NCBI GenBank assembly: GCA_019114065.1 | Contig: DXGF01000132.1 | Location: forward strand, 1 to 40,501 | DNA length: 40,501 nucleotides | Direction of reading: 5' to 3' | Source of the DNA: Candidatus Dorea gallistercoris | Lineage (GTDB): Bacteria > Bacillota > Clostridia > Lachnospirales > Lachnospiraceae | Part shown: piece after piece, positions 1-9,459 of the stretch | How positions within the stretch are numbered: position 1 is the stretch's first letter | How the letters are laid out: each line of letters starts with the position of its first letter | Program-made: the position numbers and the translations under genes | The notes under the pieces: model-generated | The model's input: only the letters and a program-made list of their open reading frames with translations | The model's database searches: none | Told to the model about the DNA's origin: nothing

Positions 1-1151
1 TCCTATATTCCTCCAGGCTGCCGGAGCATTTCAAGAAATACGCGGCGTTGATCTCGGTGACGACCAGTTCAATCCAGTATGAAAATGATGAGGTGATGCG
101 TCCGGTATGGGGCGATGATTACTCGATCTGCTGCTGTGTATCCGCCACTCAGACGGGGAAAGAGATGCAGTTCTTCGGAGCCAGGGCAAATCTGGCGAAA
201 TGCCTGTTGTACGCGATCAACGGAGGCATCGATGTGAAGACAAAAGAGCAGGTAGGTCCTGCCTTTCGCCCGATCATTTCGGAGTACCTGGATTATGACG
301 AAGTGATGGAACGCTATGATGCTATGATGGAATGGCTGTCCAAACTCTATGTGGATACTCTGAACATGATCCACTATATGCATGATAAATATAATTATGA
401 GGCGGTGGAGATGGCGCTGATCGATACAGATGTGCGCCGGACCTTTGCCACTGGCATCGCTGGGTTCTCCCATGTGGTGGATTCTCTGAGCGCCATCAAG
501 TACGCAAGGGTGAAGGTGATCCGGGATGGGGACGGGATCGCGGTGGATTTCCAGACAGAGGGAGATTTCCCAAGATATGGAAATGATGATGACAGAGCCG
601 ATGATATTGCGGTGTGGCTTCTGAAAACCTTTATGCATAAGCTGAAAAAATGCCATACCTACCGAAATTCCGAACCGACTACGTCTATTTTGACGATCAC
701 CTCCAATGTGGTCTACGGCAAAGCAACAGGATCCCTGCCAGATGGAAGAAAAGCAGGCGAACCGCTGGCACCCGGAGCCAATCCCTCTTATGGGGCGGAA
801 AAAAGCGGTCTGCTGGCATCGCTGAACTCGGTGGCCAAGCTGCCTTACGAACTGGCGCTGGACGGAATCTCCAATACGCAGACGATCAGCCCCGGGGCCC
901 TGGGGCACAGTGAAGAAGAGCAGAAAGATCATCTGGTCCGGATCCTGGACGGGTATTTTGATCAGGGGGCTCACCATCTAAATGTCAATGTATTTGGAAC
1001 GGAGAAACTAAAAGATGCGATGGAACACCCGGAGAAACCGGAGTACGCCAATTTTACCGTCCGTGTATCTGGCTATGCGGTAAAATTCATCGATCTGACC
1101 AGAGAGCAGCAGATGGATGTGATATCCAGAACCTGCCATGACAGGATGTGA
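1..1151 (+). CDS. pflB: Formate acetyltransferase (pyruvate formate-lyase), C-terminal part
   Basis: Converts pyruvate and CoA to acetyl-CoA and formate in anaerobic fermentation; a cytosolic glycyl-radical enzyme. The 5' end lies outside the window: the frame is open from base 3 and runs through the TTG at 48, which is therefore not a real start. The catalytic cysteine pair followed by Val-Ser is visible in the ICCCVSAT stretch (codons about 129-140), and the glycyl-radical motif RVSGYA has its glycine codon at 1071-1073, near the C-terminus as in the family. About half of the usual ~750 residues are present. The activase gene pflA follows 129 bp downstream, the normal arrangement. No terminator was seen between the two genes, so co-transcription is likely. 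Confidence 0.96.
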   Translation, partial: LYSSRLPEHFKKYAALISVTTSSIQYENDEVMRPVWGDDYSICCCVSATQTGKEMQFFGARANLAKCLLYAINGGIDVKTKEQVGPAFRPIISEYLDYDEVMERYDAMMEWLSKLYVDTLNMIHYMHDKYNYEAVEMALIDTDVRRTFATGIAGFSHVVDSLSAIKYARVKVIRDGDGIAVDFQTEGDFPRYGNDDDRADDIAVWLLKTFMHKLKKCHTYRNSEPTTSILTITSNVVYGKATGSLPDGRKAGEPLAPGANPSYGAEKSGLLASLNSVAKLPYELALDGISNTQTISPGALGHSEEEQKDHLVRILDGYFDQGAHHLNVNVFGTEKLKDAMEHPEKPEYANFTVRVSGYAVKFIDLTREQQMDVISRTCHDRM

Positions 1152-1212
1152 CGGAACGCAGGCAGAGCCGCCCGTGAAAAGCAGCGGGAAGAATCATCCA
1201 TGAAAGTGGGAC

Positions 1213-1250
1213 TGTAAAAGGAGATACAACCATGGTATCATAGGGAAAGA
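1213..1250 (+). other. Ribosome site followed by a three-codon minimal ORF in the pflB-pflA gap
   Basis: An AAGGAG at about 1218-1223 stands 8 bases before ATG GTA TCA TAG at 1232-1243. This is a well-formed initiation site on a three-residue ORF (Met-Val-Ser). It may be chance, the remains of a lost gene start, or a small leader. The TATCAT inside it also resembles a -10 element, but only a poor -35 (TGTAAA, 17 bp upstream) accompanies it. Confidence 0.2.
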
Positions 1251-1280
1251 TCATATAGGAGAAAGGGAGTTGGAGACGGG

Positions 1281-2003
1281 ATGGAAGGATACATTCATTC
1301 GTTGGAGAGTTTTGGCTCAGTGGATGGTCCGGGCGTCCGGTATGTGATCTTTTTCGCCGGCTGTCCTATGCGCTGCCAGTTCTGCCACAATCCGGACACC
1401 TGGAAGATGGAGTCGGGAACCAAGTATACGGCGGAGGAACTGATCCGGAAGGCTCTTCGGTACCAGTCTTACTGGGGAGCGGACGGAGGGATCACCGTCA
1501 GCGGGGGTGAACCGCTTCTGCAGATTGATTTTCTGACAGAATTATTTCAAAAGGCGAAGGAAGAGAAGATCCATACTGTCCTGGATACCAGCGGCAGTCC
1601 ATTTGTCAGGGAAGATCCCTTCTTTGAGACTTTTCAGAAATTGATGGAGGCGACGGATCTGATCCTTCTGGATATCAAGCACATAGACGAGGAACAGCAC
1701 CGGCGGCTGACGGGGCGCAACAATCAAAATATCCTGGACCTGGCGAGGTATCTTTCAGAGATCGGGAAACCGGTGTGGATCCGCCATGTGCTGGTGCCGG
1801 AGAGAAACGACGAGGATGTGTATCTGGAAAGACTCAAGGCGTTCCTGGACACCTTGGACAATGTGGAGAAGATCGAAGTCCTTCCCTACCATACCCTGGG
1901 CGTCTACAAATGGAAGGAGCTGGGGCTTGCGTATCCTTTGGAGGGGATCGAGCCGCCGTCCAGGCAGAGGGTGGAAAACGCAAGAGATATACTAGGCTTC
2001 TGA
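1281..2003 (+). CDS. pflA: Pyruvate formate-lyase activating enzyme (radical SAM)
   Basis: Installs the glycyl radical on pyruvate formate-lyase using S-adenosylmethionine and a [4Fe-4S] cluster. The protein has 240 residues, typical for the family. The N-terminus carries the radical SAM motif CX3CX2C at Cys28, Cys32 and Cys35, within the FAGCPMRCQFCHNPDTW context characteristic of PflA. The SAM-binding GGEP motif lies at 75-78. The ATG at 1281 follows a purine-rich GGGAG stretch. It lies just downstream of its substrate gene pflB and is closed by a strong terminator at 2006-2035, so pflB-pflA appears to be a complete transcription unit. Its identity is clear from motif, length and neighbour. 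Confidence 0.97.
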   Translation: MEGYIHSLESFGSVDGPGVRYVIFFAGCPMRCQFCHNPDTWKMESGTKYTAEELIRKALRYQSYWGADGGITVSGGEPLLQIDFLTELFQKAKEEKIHTVLDTSGSPFVREDPFFETFQKLMEATDLILLDIKHIDEEQHRRLTGRNNQNILDLARYLSEIGKPVWIRHVLVPERNDEDVYLERLKAFLDTLDNVEKIEVLPYHTLGVYKWKELGLAYPLEGIEPPSRQRVENARDILGF

Positions 2004-2005
2004 CA

Positions 2006-2035
2006 GGGGCTGCGCAGGAAAGCGCAGCCCCTTTT
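2006..2035 (+). terminator. Intrinsic terminator after pflA
   Basis: A perfect 10-bp GC-rich stem, GGGGCTGCGC (2006-2015) with GCGCAGCCCC (2022-2031), closes a 6-base loop and is followed by TTTT. It starts three bases after the pflA stop codon. Confidence 0.92.
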
Positions 2036-2069
2036 CCAAAAGCTTTCACCGAACCCTTCGCCCCGCATA

Positions 2070-2078
2070 TGCTATCAT
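2070..2078 (+). promoter_or_regulatory. Possible extended -10 promoter for feoB
   Basis: TG-C-TATCAT at 2070-2078 matches an extended -10 element, 34 bases before the feoB start and just after the pflA terminator, so a promoter is expected here. No convincing -35 lies 17 bp upstream. I could not identify a Fur or DtxR-type operator with confidence. Confidence 0.4.
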
Positions 2079-2111
2079 AAGGCACTCCAAGAGCGGGAAA
2101 GGAATGGGAGC

Positions 2112-4439
2112 ATGGAGAAACCGAGCATGGCAGATCTGAGACCGGGAGACAAGGCGGCAGTGGAATCTATAGAGACAGAGCAGGACAAAGGCCGGCGGTT
2201 GAGGGAACTTGGGCTGATCGAAGGGACCCTGGTGGAATGTGTGGCGGTGAGCCCCCTGGGAGACCCTCGCGCCTATCGGATACGTGGAGCGGTATTCGCG
2301 CTCCGGCAGACTGAGGCGGAGACAGTGAAAGTCAGAGTGACCGAGACGGGGAGGGAACACAGGGCGGAACCAAGAGCAGATAAAAAGAAAGCGGGAAGAA
2401 GGATCGCCCTGGCCGGAAACCCGAATGTGGGGAAGAGCACCCTTTTTAACGCTCTGACAGGCAGCAGGCAGCATACCGGAAACTGGGCGGGGAAGACGGT
2501 AGAATACGCCAGAGGATATAGTACATATGGAGGGAGGGACTACGAATGGATCGATCTGCCCGGATGCTATTCTCTGTCCTACTGCTCCAAAGAAGAGGAG
2601 GCGGCCAGAGATTATCTGTATTTCAGAGCGTATGACGGGGTTCTGGTGATCTGTGACGGCGTGTGCCTGGAGCGGAATCTGGTTCTGGCGCTCTCGATCC
2701 TGGAGACTACAGACCGGGTGGTCTTATGTGTAAATCTCCAGGACGAGGCGGCGAAGAAGGGAATCCATACAGATCTGAAAAAGCTGGAGGAGTATCTGAA
2801 GATCCCAGTGGTGGGGATAGCCGCCAGGGAGAAAACCGGCATAAGAGAGGTCTATCAGGCGCTGGAGCGGATGTTTGAGAAGAAGCCGGAACCGGCAGCA
2901 GCTGCTTATCCAAAATGGCTGGAAGAGAAAGTAAAGCCCTTAGAGACCGCGATCCGGGAGGAAGGAGTGGGAGCAAGACGGGCAAGATGGCTTGCCCTGC
3001 GGCTCCTGGAGGGAGACGAGAAGCTGACCCATCTTCTGGAAGAGGCATATCCTCTACTGGAGGAGGAAAGAATCCAGAACATACTGGAACGGACTCGAGA
3101 TCAGATCAAAGAAGGCGGGCCGGATCAGAATGTACGGCGGGAGATTGCCGAAAGCTGGGTGAAACAGGCGGAAGCTCTTGCCGGGAAAGTGGTTTCCTGT
3201 CAGACAGAAGATCACGACCGGGCAGACCGGAGGCTGGACGGCATCTTCACGGGAAAATGGACGGGACTGCCCCTGATGGCCGCAGGATTGTTTGTGATTT
3301 TCTGGCTGACTATCTGCGGCGCCAATTATCCGTCAGAACTGCTCTCTTCCGGGTTGTCCTGGCTGGAAGGAAAGCTGGTGGAAGGCGCGCTTGCGGCCGG
3401 GATTCCAGAGATGGTCTATGAACCACTGATCTATGGCGTATATCGGGTGACCGCCTGGGTGGTTTCTGTCATGCTTCCGCCTATGGCTGTTTTCTTCCCG
3501 CTCTTTACGCTGCTGGAGGATCTGGGCTATCTGCCGAGAGCCGCTTTTAATCTGGACCGGTGTTTCTGTAAATGCCGCTCCTGTGGGAAGCAGGCGCTGA
3601 CCATGTGTATGGGGCTTGGCTGCAACGCCGTAGGTGTGATGGGCTGCAGGATCATCGATTCCCCAAGAGAGCGGATGATCGCGGTGTTGACGAACAGTTT
3701 TGTCCCTTGTAATGGAAGATTTTCTATGATGGCGGCGGTCATTTCCATGTTTCTTGTGGGAAATGGAAAGGGGCCTGGGAAAACGCTGGGGTCAGCCGCG
3801 CTCCTGGCGCTGGTGATCATGCTGGGGATCCTGATGACCTTCCTGGCCTCTGCCGGCCTTTCCGCCACCATCCTAAAAGGAATGCCCTCTTCTTTTGTGC
3901 TGGAACTCCCGCCTTATCGGAGGCCACAGGTGGGAAAGGTGGTGCTCCGATCGGTTCTGGACCGGACGGTCTTTGTACTGGGAAGAGCGGTGCTGACCGC
4001 CGCTCCGGCGGGGCTTCTGATCTGGGGGATGGCAAACATAAGCGTGGGGGAGGTTTCATTCCTGGATCGGTGCGCCGCGTTTCTGGACCCTGTGGGGAAG
4101 GTGATGGGTCTGGACGGAATGATTCTGCTGGCGTTTCTCCTGGGACTGCCCGCCAATGAGATCGTGCTTCCCATCATTCTGATGGGATACCTTTCCCAGG
4201 GGAATCTGACAGAGATCGGAAACCTGGGAGAAGTGCGGCAGATTCTGATCCAGAACGGATGGACCTGGACAACAGCAGTCAGTACGCTTTTGTTTTCCCT
4301 GCTGCACTGGCCCTGCGCGACCACCTGTCTGACCATCCGCAGGGAGACCGGAAGCTGGAGATGGACAGCGGCCGCGGTCCTGCTCCCGGCAGCTCTGGGG
4401 GTGGCCTTGTGCGCAGGATTTACAGCCATTGCCGGGTGA
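2112..4439 (+). CDS. feoB: Ferrous iron transporter B with fused N-terminal FeoA domain
   Basis: Imports Fe(II) across the cytoplasmic membrane. Residues about 1-78 form a FeoA (SH3-like) domain, normally a separate protein. After a basic linker comes the FeoB G domain, with P-loop GNPNVGKST at 102-110, a DLPGCYSL G3 region near 149 and NLQD as the G4 element. The membrane part follows, with several hydrophobic segments and the Gate regions. It contains a cysteine-rich stretch (CFCKCRSCGK, then GLGCN) and VPCNGR where many FeoB proteins have CGAR. The total of 775 residues fits a FeoA-FeoB fusion. The ATG at 2112 has AAAGGA 8 bases upstream. It stands alone between the pfl unit and the nucleoside genes. 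Iron regulation is likely but not visible. Confidence 0.94.
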   Translation: MEKPSMADLRPGDKAAVESIETEQDKGRRLRELGLIEGTLVECVAVSPLGDPRAYRIRGAVFALRQTEAETVKVRVTETGREHRAEPRADKKKAGRRIALAGNPNVGKSTLFNALTGSRQHTGNWAGKTVEYARGYSTYGGRDYEWIDLPGCYSLSYCSKEEEAARDYLYFRAYDGVLVICDGVCLERNLVLALSILETTDRVVLCVNLQDEAAKKGIHTDLKKLEEYLKIPVVGIAAREKTGIREVYQALERMFEKKPEPAAAAYPKWLEEKVKPLETAIREEGVGARRARWLALRLLEGDEKLTHLLEEAYPLLEEERIQNILERTRDQIKEGGPDQNVRREIAESWVKQAEALAGKVVSCQTEDHDRADRRLDGIFTGKWTGLPLMAAGLFVIFWLTICGANYPSELLSSGLSWLEGKLVEGALAAGIPEMVYEPLIYGVYRVTAWVVSVMLPPMAVFFPLFTLLEDLGYLPRAAFNLDRCFCKCRSCGKQALTMCMGLGCNAVGVMGCRIIDSPRERMIAVLTNSFVPCNGRFSMMAAVISMFLVGNGKGPGKTLGSAALLALVIMLGILMTFLASAGLSATILKGMPSSFVLELPPYRRPQVGKVVLRSVLDRTVFVLGRAVLTAAPAGLLIWGMANISVGEVSFLDRCAAFLDPVGKVMGLDGMILLAFLLGLPANEIVLPIILMGYLSQGNLTEIGNLGEVRQILIQNGWTWTTAVSTLLFSLLHWPCATTCLTIRRETGSWRWTAAAVLLPAALGVALCAGFTAIAG

Positions 4440-4456
4440 TCAGCAAGAAATGTGTA

Positions 4457-4476
4457 CTGTGAGCAACTGTGAGCAA
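4457..4476 (+). repeat. Tandem 10-bp repeat upstream of udp
   Basis: The decamer CTGTGAGCAA occurs twice head to tail (4457-4466, 4467-4476), between the end of feoB and the putative udp promoter. The one-helical-turn spacing would suit a regulator binding one DNA face, but two copies may be chance. Confidence 0.45.
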
Positions 4477-4507
4477 AAAAGAATCACTGGTACATCCGCC
4501 GCCAGAA

Positions 4508-4516
4508 TGGTATGAT
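4508..4516 (+). promoter_or_regulatory. Possible extended -10 promoter for udp-deoD-cdd
   Basis: TG-G-TATGAT at 4508-4516 matches an extended -10 element. It lies 34 bases before the preferred udp start, leaving a short leader with the AAGGAG ribosome site. The -35 position is not recognisable. Confidence 0.4.
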
Positions 4517-4549
4517 AAAGGTAATCTTCAGTACAAGGAGGCGAAAGGG

Positions 4550-5335
4550 ATGATCAACTATTCAGAGGATAAAGACAGACAGTATCATATCCAGGTGGCG
4601 AAAGGAGAAGTGGGAAGATATGTGATCCTGCCCGGCGACCCCAAGCGTTGCGAGAAGATCGCGGCACACTTTGAAAATCCCAGACTGATCGCGGACAGCC
4701 GGGAATATGTGACCTACACGGGATATCTGGAGGGGGAGAAGGTGAGTGTGACATCCACTGGCATCGGAGGCCCCTCCGCCGCCATTGCCATGGAAGAACT
4801 GTCCAGAGTTGGAGCGGACACATTTATCCGAGTAGGGACCAGCGGGGGGATGGCACTGGAAGTAAAAAGCGGAGACGTGGTGATCGCTTCCGGAGCCATC
4901 CGGATGGAAGGGACAAGCAGAGAATACGCGCCCATTGAATTTCCGGCAGTGGCAGATGTAGAAGTGACCCAGGCGCTCATCCAGGCGGCGAAGAAGCTGG
5001 GGCAGGAGTATCATGTGGGAGTGGTCCAGTGCAAGGATTCTTTCTATGGGCAGCATTCTCCGGAGACGAAACCGGTAGGCTATGAACTTCTGAATAAATG
5101 GGATGCCTGGGTGAAATGTGGATGTCTGGCATCAGAAATGGAGTCGGCGGCCCTTTTTGTAGTGGGAAACTGGCTCAAGGCCCGGGTGGGGACGGTGCTC
5201 CTTACTATGGCAAACCAGGAGCGGGCCAAAGAGGGGCTTCCCAATCCTATCGTCCATGATACGGAGGCGCCTATCCAGACAGCGATCGAGGCCATCCGTT
5301 CCCTGATCCGCCAGGACCGGGAGAAGAATCAGTGA
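4550..5335 (+). CDS. udp: Uridine phosphorylase
   Basis: Cleaves uridine with phosphate to uracil and ribose-1-phosphate in pyrimidine salvage. The protein is a 261-residue member of the NP-I nucleoside phosphorylase family: LPGDPKR near 28-34 (phosphate loop), GTSGG at 96-100, the [11 protein letters not shown] stretch near 162-172 typical of uridine phosphorylases, and EMESAALF at 196-203 for ribose binding. The frame opens 27 codons earlier at a GTG (4469), but the ATG at 4550 has AAGGAG nine bases before it and begins where homologues begin, so I chose it. deoD follows after 15 bp and then cdd, making a nucleoside salvage operon. Confidence 0.92.
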   Translation: MINYSEDKDRQYHIQVAKGEVGRYVILPGDPKRCEKIAAHFENPRLIADSREYVTYTGYLEGEKVSVTSTGIGGPSAAIAMEELSRVGADTFIRVGTSGGMALEVKSGDVVIASGAIRMEGTSREYAPIEFPAVADVEVTQALIQAAKKLGQEYHVGVVQCKDSFYGQHSPETKPVGYELLNKWDAWVKCGCLASEMESAALFVVGNWLKARVGTVLLTMANQERAKEGLPNPIVHDTEAPIQTAIEAIRSLIRQDREKNQ

Positions 5336-5350
5336 AAGGAGAGAATAGTT

Positions 5351-6052
5351 ATGAGTACACCACACAATGAAGCGGGAAAAGGAGAGATCGCCGGCACGGT
5401 CCTGATGCCGGGAGATCCTCTGCGGGCCAAATATATCGCGGATCATTACCTGGAAGGAGCCAGATGCTTTAATACGGTGAGGAATATGCTGGGCTACACC
5501 GGCACCTATCAGGGGAGAAAGATTTCCGTCATGGGAGGCGGGATGGGGATGCCTTCCATCGGGATCTATAGCTATGAGCTGTATCATTTCTACGATGTGG
5601 AGGCGATTATCCGTATTGGTTCCGCAGGGGCGCTACAGGACGATCTGAACGCAAGGGATATTGTGATCGGCATGGGAGCCTGTACCAATTCGGACTATGC
5701 CAGCCAGTATCGTCTGCCGGGCATATTTGCCCCCATCGCGGATTATGGTCTCTTGAAAAGAGCGGTGGAAGCGGCGGAGAGAAAAGAGATTCCTGTGAAA
5801 GTGGGAAATATCCTCTCCTCAGACATTTTCTATAACGATGATGACAGTGTCAATGAGAAATGGCGGAGAATGGGTGTCCTGGCAGTGGAGATGGAAGCGG
5901 CCGCCTTGTATATGAACGCGGCCAGGGCCGGAAGGAAAGCACTATGTATCCTGACGATCTCAGATCATCTGTTCAAGGAACAGAATTTAAGCGCCAGGGA
6001 TCGGGAGACCAGCTTTACCCAGATGATGGAGATCGCGCTGGAGCTATCGTAA
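5351..6052 (+). CDS. deoD: Purine-nucleoside phosphorylase, DeoD type
   Basis: Phosphorolysis of purine (deoxy)nucleosides to free base and (deoxy)ribose-1-phosphate. The 233 residues match the hexameric bacterial type. Visible features are the N-terminal MSTPHNEA with the family's conserved His at 5, phosphate-binding MPGDPLRAK at 19-27, RIGSAGA near 88-94, EMEAAALY near 178-185, and SDHLF with the catalytic Asp at 205. The start follows a GGAGAG ribosome site. It lies between udp and cdd, so the three enzymes together release bases and pentose phosphate from ribonucleosides. Confidence 0.96.
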   Translation: MSTPHNEAGKGEIAGTVLMPGDPLRAKYIADHYLEGARCFNTVRNMLGYTGTYQGRKISVMGGGMGMPSIGIYSYELYHFYDVEAIIRIGSAGALQDDLNARDIVIGMGACTNSDYASQYRLPGIFAPIADYGLLKRAVEAAERKEIPVKVGNILSSDIFYNDDDSVNEKWRRMGVLAVEMEAAALYMNAARAGRKALCILTISDHLFKEQNLSARDRETSFTQMMEIALELS

Positions 6053-6086
6053 AGGCAGCGGATATTGTTAGGGAGGAAATGATGGA

Positions 6087-6530
6087 ATGGAAGAACGAAA
6101 AGACATTGCCGGGGCAATTTTGGCGGAGACTTTGATCCAGCACGCGTTCGACGGGCTGGATCATGCCTACGCGCCGTATTCTCATTTCAAGGTAGGGGCC
6201 GCTCTTTTGACAAAGAGCGGCAGAATTTTTACTGGCTGTAATGTGGAGAACGCGGCCTACAGCCCGGGAAACTGCGCGGAGCGGACTGCGGTGTTCAAGG
6301 CTGTGAGTGAGGGGGAGAGGGATTACGCGGCGATCTGTATTGTCAATGAGGACGAAGAAGGGCGCCATGGCCTGTGCCCGCCCTGTGGCGTCTGCCGGCA
6401 GGTATTGATGGAATTCTGCGATCCGGAAACGTTTCAGATCATTCTGGCGGACAGTATGGAGAACTGGGAAATCCATACCCTGGGGGAACTCCTGCCTCTG
6501 GGATTTGGCCCTGGAAATCTGAAAAAATAG
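6087..6530 (+). CDS. cdd: Cytidine deaminase
   Basis: Hydrolytic deamination of cytidine and deoxycytidine to uridine and deoxyuridine, feeding the neighbouring uridine phosphorylase. The zinc site is visible as CAE at 63-65 (Cys ligand and proton-shuttling Glu65) and PCGVC at 99-103 (Cys100 and Cys103), the three-cysteine pattern of the small tetrameric enzymes. NVENAAY at 52-58 is the nucleoside-binding segment. The protein has 147 residues, slightly longer than the usual ~130-136, with the extra length at the C-terminus. GGGAGG stands 10 bases before ATG 6087; the ATG at 6082 is out of frame. The gap after deoD is 34 bp, consistent with the same operon. Confidence 0.95.
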   Translation: MEERKDIAGAILAETLIQHAFDGLDHAYAPYSHFKVGAALLTKSGRIFTGCNVENAAYSPGNCAERTAVFKAVSEGERDYAAICIVNEDEEGRHGLCPPCGVCRQVLMEFCDPETFQIILADSMENWEIHTLGELLPLGFGPGNLKK

Positions 6531-6575
6531 ACAAAAACCGCCGAGTTTCAGGAAATATTTTAGTAGATTAAAGTC

Positions 6576-6604
6576 TTGAAACCTATAAAAAAATAGGATA
6601 TCAT
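6576..6604 (+). promoter_or_regulatory. Sigma-A type promoter for leuB-ilvD-ilvB
   Basis: TTGAAA (6576-6581), a 17-bp spacer and TATCAT (6599-6604) closely match the housekeeping consensus. The predicted transcript starts near 6611 and leaves a ~65-base leader before leuB, too short for a T-box riboswitch. Confidence 0.75.
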
Positions 6605-6675
6605 AAAATTTATAGATTTTTGTCTGAAAAGAGCGAAACTCTCTGAACAGGTGGGGAAAAGGAAGGAAGAGGACT

Positions 6676-7758
6676 ATGAACTTGAATATCGGAGTGATCA
6701 AGGGGGACGGGATCGGCCCGGAGATCGTGACAGAGGCCATGAAGGTCTTGGATCAGGTGGCCGAAATATACGGTCATACCTGTGATTATACACAGCTTTT
6801 GATGGGGGGAGCTTCCATCGACGTACACGGGATCCCTTTGACGGATGAGACGATCCGTCAGGCCAAAGCTTGTGATGCCATACTGATGGGATCCATCGGC
6901 GGAGATGCCAGGACTTCTCCCTGGTATCAGCTGGATCCATCCAAAAGGCCGGAGGCGGGCCTTCTGAAGATCCGCAAGGAACTGAATCTGTTCGCCAACT
7001 TACGGCCCGCTATTCTGTATGAAGAATTAAAAGGAGCCTGCCCGCTGAAAGAAGAGATCACAGAAGGCGGCTTCGACATGATGATCATGCGGGAACTGAC
7101 GGGAGGATTGTATTTCGGAGAGCGGGGTACAGTGGAAAAAGACGGCGTAGTGACCGCTTACGATACTTTGACATATAATGAAGAGGAGATCCGCCGGATC
7201 GCGAAGAGAGGCTTTGACATCGCCCGGAAGCGGAGGAAGAAATTGACCAGCGTAGACAAGGCGAATGTGCTGGATTCCTCCAGGCTTTGGCGTAAGGTCG
7301 TGGAAGAAGTGGCGGCGGATTACCCAGAAGTAACATTGGAACATATGCTGGTGGACAATTGCGCTATGCAGCTGGTCAAGGCCCCCAGGCAATTTGATGT
7401 GATCCTGACGGAAAATATGTTTGGCGATATTTTGTCTGACGAGGCAAGTATGGTCACAGGCTCCATCGGGATGCTCTCAAGCGCCAGCTTAAACGAGACC
7501 AAATTCGGCCTGTATGAACCAAGCGGAGGCTCCGCGCCGGATATCGCCGGCAAAGGGATCGCCAATCCGATCGCGACGATCCTGTCGGCGGCCATGATGC
7601 TGCGGTTCAGCTTCGACTTAGACCAGGAGGCGGACGCTATCGAGAAGGCGGTCATTCAGGCATTAAAGGAAGGCTATCGGACCATCGATATCATGTCCGA
7701 GGGAAAGAAGCAGATTGGAACAAAAGAGATGGGCGACCGGATCGCCAGCTTTATATAA
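6676..7758 (+). CDS. leuB: 3-isopropylmalate dehydrogenase
   Basis: Third step of leucine synthesis: NAD-dependent oxidative decarboxylation of 3-isopropylmalate to 2-ketoisocaproate. The 360 residues match the family. Lys195 lies in the [12 protein letters not shown] segment, where the catalytic lysine of the family sits. [12 protein letters not shown] from residue 247 is the metal-binding family signature. [16 protein letters not shown] near the C-terminus binds the adenine part of NAD and separates it from NADP-isocitrate dehydrogenases. The start has a GGAAGAGG ribosome site. No leuA, leuC or leuD lies in the window. ilvD begins 13 bp after the stop, so the promoter at 6576-6604 probably drives the branched-chain run. 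Confidence 0.95.
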   Translation: MNLNIGVIKGDGIGPEIVTEAMKVLDQVAEIYGHTCDYTQLLMGGASIDVHGIPLTDETIRQAKACDAILMGSIGGDARTSPWYQLDPSKRPEAGLLKIRKELNLFANLRPAILYEELKGACPLKEEITEGGFDMMIMRELTGGLYFGERGTVEKDGVVTAYDTLTYNEEEIRRIAKRGFDIARKRRKKLTSVDKANVLDSSRLWRKVVEEVAADYPEVTLEHMLVDNCAMQLVKAPRQFDVILTENMFGDILSDEASMVTGSIGMLSSASLNETKFGLYEPSGGSAPDIAGKGIANPIATILSAAMMLRFSFDLDQEADAIEKAVIQALKEGYRTIDIMSEGKKQIGTKEMGDRIASFI

Positions 7759-7771
7759 AGGAGGAACTACT

Positions 7772-9445
7772 ATGAGAAGCGATACAGTGACGAAAGGGAA
7801 ACAGCAGGCGCCCCACCGCTCGTTATTCAACGCGCTGGGGCTTACACAGGAGGAGATGGACCGGCCGCTGGTGGGCATCGTCAGCTCTTACAACGAGATC
7901 GTCCCGGGGCATATGAACCTGGATAAGATCGTGGAGGCGGTCAAGCAGGGAGTTGCTATGGCAGGCGGCACCCCCATCGTTTTCCCAGCGATCGCGGTCT
8001 GTGACGGGATCGCCATGGGACATATCGGTATGAAATATTCTCTGGTGACCAGAGATCTGATCGCGGATTCTACGGAAGCGATGGCGATGGCTCATCAGTT
8101 TGACGCATTGGTGATGGTTCCTAACTGTGACAAGAATGTGCCGGGACTTCTGATGGCGGCGGCCCGGATCAATGTGCCGACGATCTTCGTCAGCGGCGGT
8201 CCTATGCTGGCCGGCCATGTGAAGGGGAAGAAGACCAGTCTGTCCAGTATGTTTGAGGCGGTAGGCGCCAACGCGGCCGGGCTTATCACCGATGAAGATT
8301 TGTGTGAGTTTGAGAATAAAACCTGTCCCACCTGTGGATCTTGTTCCGGAATGTACACCGCCAACAGTATGAACTGTCTGACGGAAGTGCTGGGTATGGG
8401 ACTTCAGGGAAATGGAACGATCCCGGCGGTCTACTCCGCGAGGATCCGTCTGGCGAAGCAAGCGGGGATGCAGGTCATGAAGCTGTGGGAACAGAACATC
8501 CGTCCCAGAGATATCATGACGAAGGAAGCAATCTTAAATGCCCTGACCGTGGATATGGCTCTGGGCTGTTCCACCAACAGTATGCTGCATCTACCAGCCA
8601 TCGCCCATGAGGTGGGTATGGATTTTGAGATAGATTTTGCCAACGGGATCAGTGAAAAGACCCCGAATCTCTGTCATCTGGCGCCAGCAGGGCCGACCTA
8701 TATCGAGGACCTGAATGAGGCCGGCGGCGTGTATGCGGTGATGGCGGAGCTGAACAAAAAGGGACTGCTGTATACAAACTGCATGACGGTGACCGGCAAG
8801 ACGGTGGGAGAAAATATCGCGGGAGCGGTAAACAAGAACCCGGAGGTCATCCGTCCTATCGATCATCCCTACAGTGAAACGGGCGGTCTGGCTGTCTTAA
8901 AAGGCAATCTGGCGCCGGACGGAAGCGTGGTCAAACGCTCGGCCGTGGTATCGGAGATGCTGGTACATGAGGGACCGGCCAGAGTCTTTGACTGTGAGGA
9001 AGACGCCATTGAGGCCATCAAAGGCGGCAAGATCAAAGAAGGAGATGTGGTGGTCATCCGCTATGTGGGACCCAAAGGCGGCCCGGGAATGCCGGAGATG
9101 CTCAACCCCACTTCCGCTATTGCCGGGATGGGACTTGGCTCCAGCGTGGCCTTGATCACAGACGGACGATTCAGCGGCGCTTCCAGGGGCGCTTCCATCG
9201 GTCATGTTTCCCCGGAAGCGGCGATAGGAGGCCCCATCGCCCTGGTGGAAGAAGGAGATATCATCAGGATTGATATTCCGGGTCTGAAGCTTGAACTGGA
9301 TGTGCCAGAAGAAGACCTGGATCGGAGAAGGAAAGCGTGGAAGCCGAGACAGCCGGAAGTGACTACAGGCTATCTGGCAAGATACGCGTCCATGGTAACT
9401 TCCGGCAACCGGGGAGCGATCCTGGAGGTACCAAAGGCAGAATAA
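7772..9445 (+). CDS. ilvD: Dihydroxy-acid dehydratase
   Basis: Dehydrates dihydroxyisovalerate and dihydroxymethylvalerate to the keto acids for valine, leucine and isoleucine. The protein has 557 residues. Iron-sulfur cysteines are visible in PNCDKN (Cys119) and CPTCGSCSG (Cys185, 188, 191). The segment VPGHMNL near 42-48 has Gly-His where the [2Fe-2S] enzymes usually carry a third cysteine, so an oxygen-labile [4Fe-4S] enzyme like that of E. coli is expected, in keeping with an anaerobe; the cluster type is inferred. The frame stays open upstream to 7715 inside leuB, but ATG 7772 is preceded by a perfect AAGGAGG and is preferred. Confidence 0.96.
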   Translation: MRSDTVTKGKQQAPHRSLFNALGLTQEEMDRPLVGIVSSYNEIVPGHMNLDKIVEAVKQGVAMAGGTPIVFPAIAVCDGIAMGHIGMKYSLVTRDLIADSTEAMAMAHQFDALVMVPNCDKNVPGLLMAAARINVPTIFVSGGPMLAGHVKGKKTSLSSMFEAVGANAAGLITDEDLCEFENKTCPTCGSCSGMYTANSMNCLTEVLGMGLQGNGTIPAVYSARIRLAKQAGMQVMKLWEQNIRPRDIMTKEAILNALTVDMALGCSTNSMLHLPAIAHEVGMDFEIDFANGISEKTPNLCHLAPAGPTYIEDLNEAGGVYAVMAELNKKGLLYTNCMTVTGKTVGENIAGAVNKNPEVIRPIDHPYSETGGLAVLKGNLAPDGSVVKRSAVVSEMLVHEGPARVFDCEEDAIEAIKGGKIKEGDVVVIRYVGPKGGPGMPEMLNPTSAIAGMGLGSSVALITDGRFSGASRGASIGHVSPEAAIGGPIALVEEGDIIRIDIPGLKLELDVPEEDLDRRRKAWKPRQPEVTTGYLARYASMVTSGNRGAILEVPKAE

Positions 9446-9459
9446 AGGAGAGATCAGAT

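Noticed and set aside
4469-4549. N-terminal extension of udp from GTG 4469
   Set aside because: The extension has no family match, overlaps the likely promoter, and the ATG at 4550 has a better ribosome site.
6531-6675. Possible T-box or leucine attenuator before leuB
   Set aside because: The leader after the predicted start is only about 65 bases, and no T-box core sequence or terminator hairpin is present.
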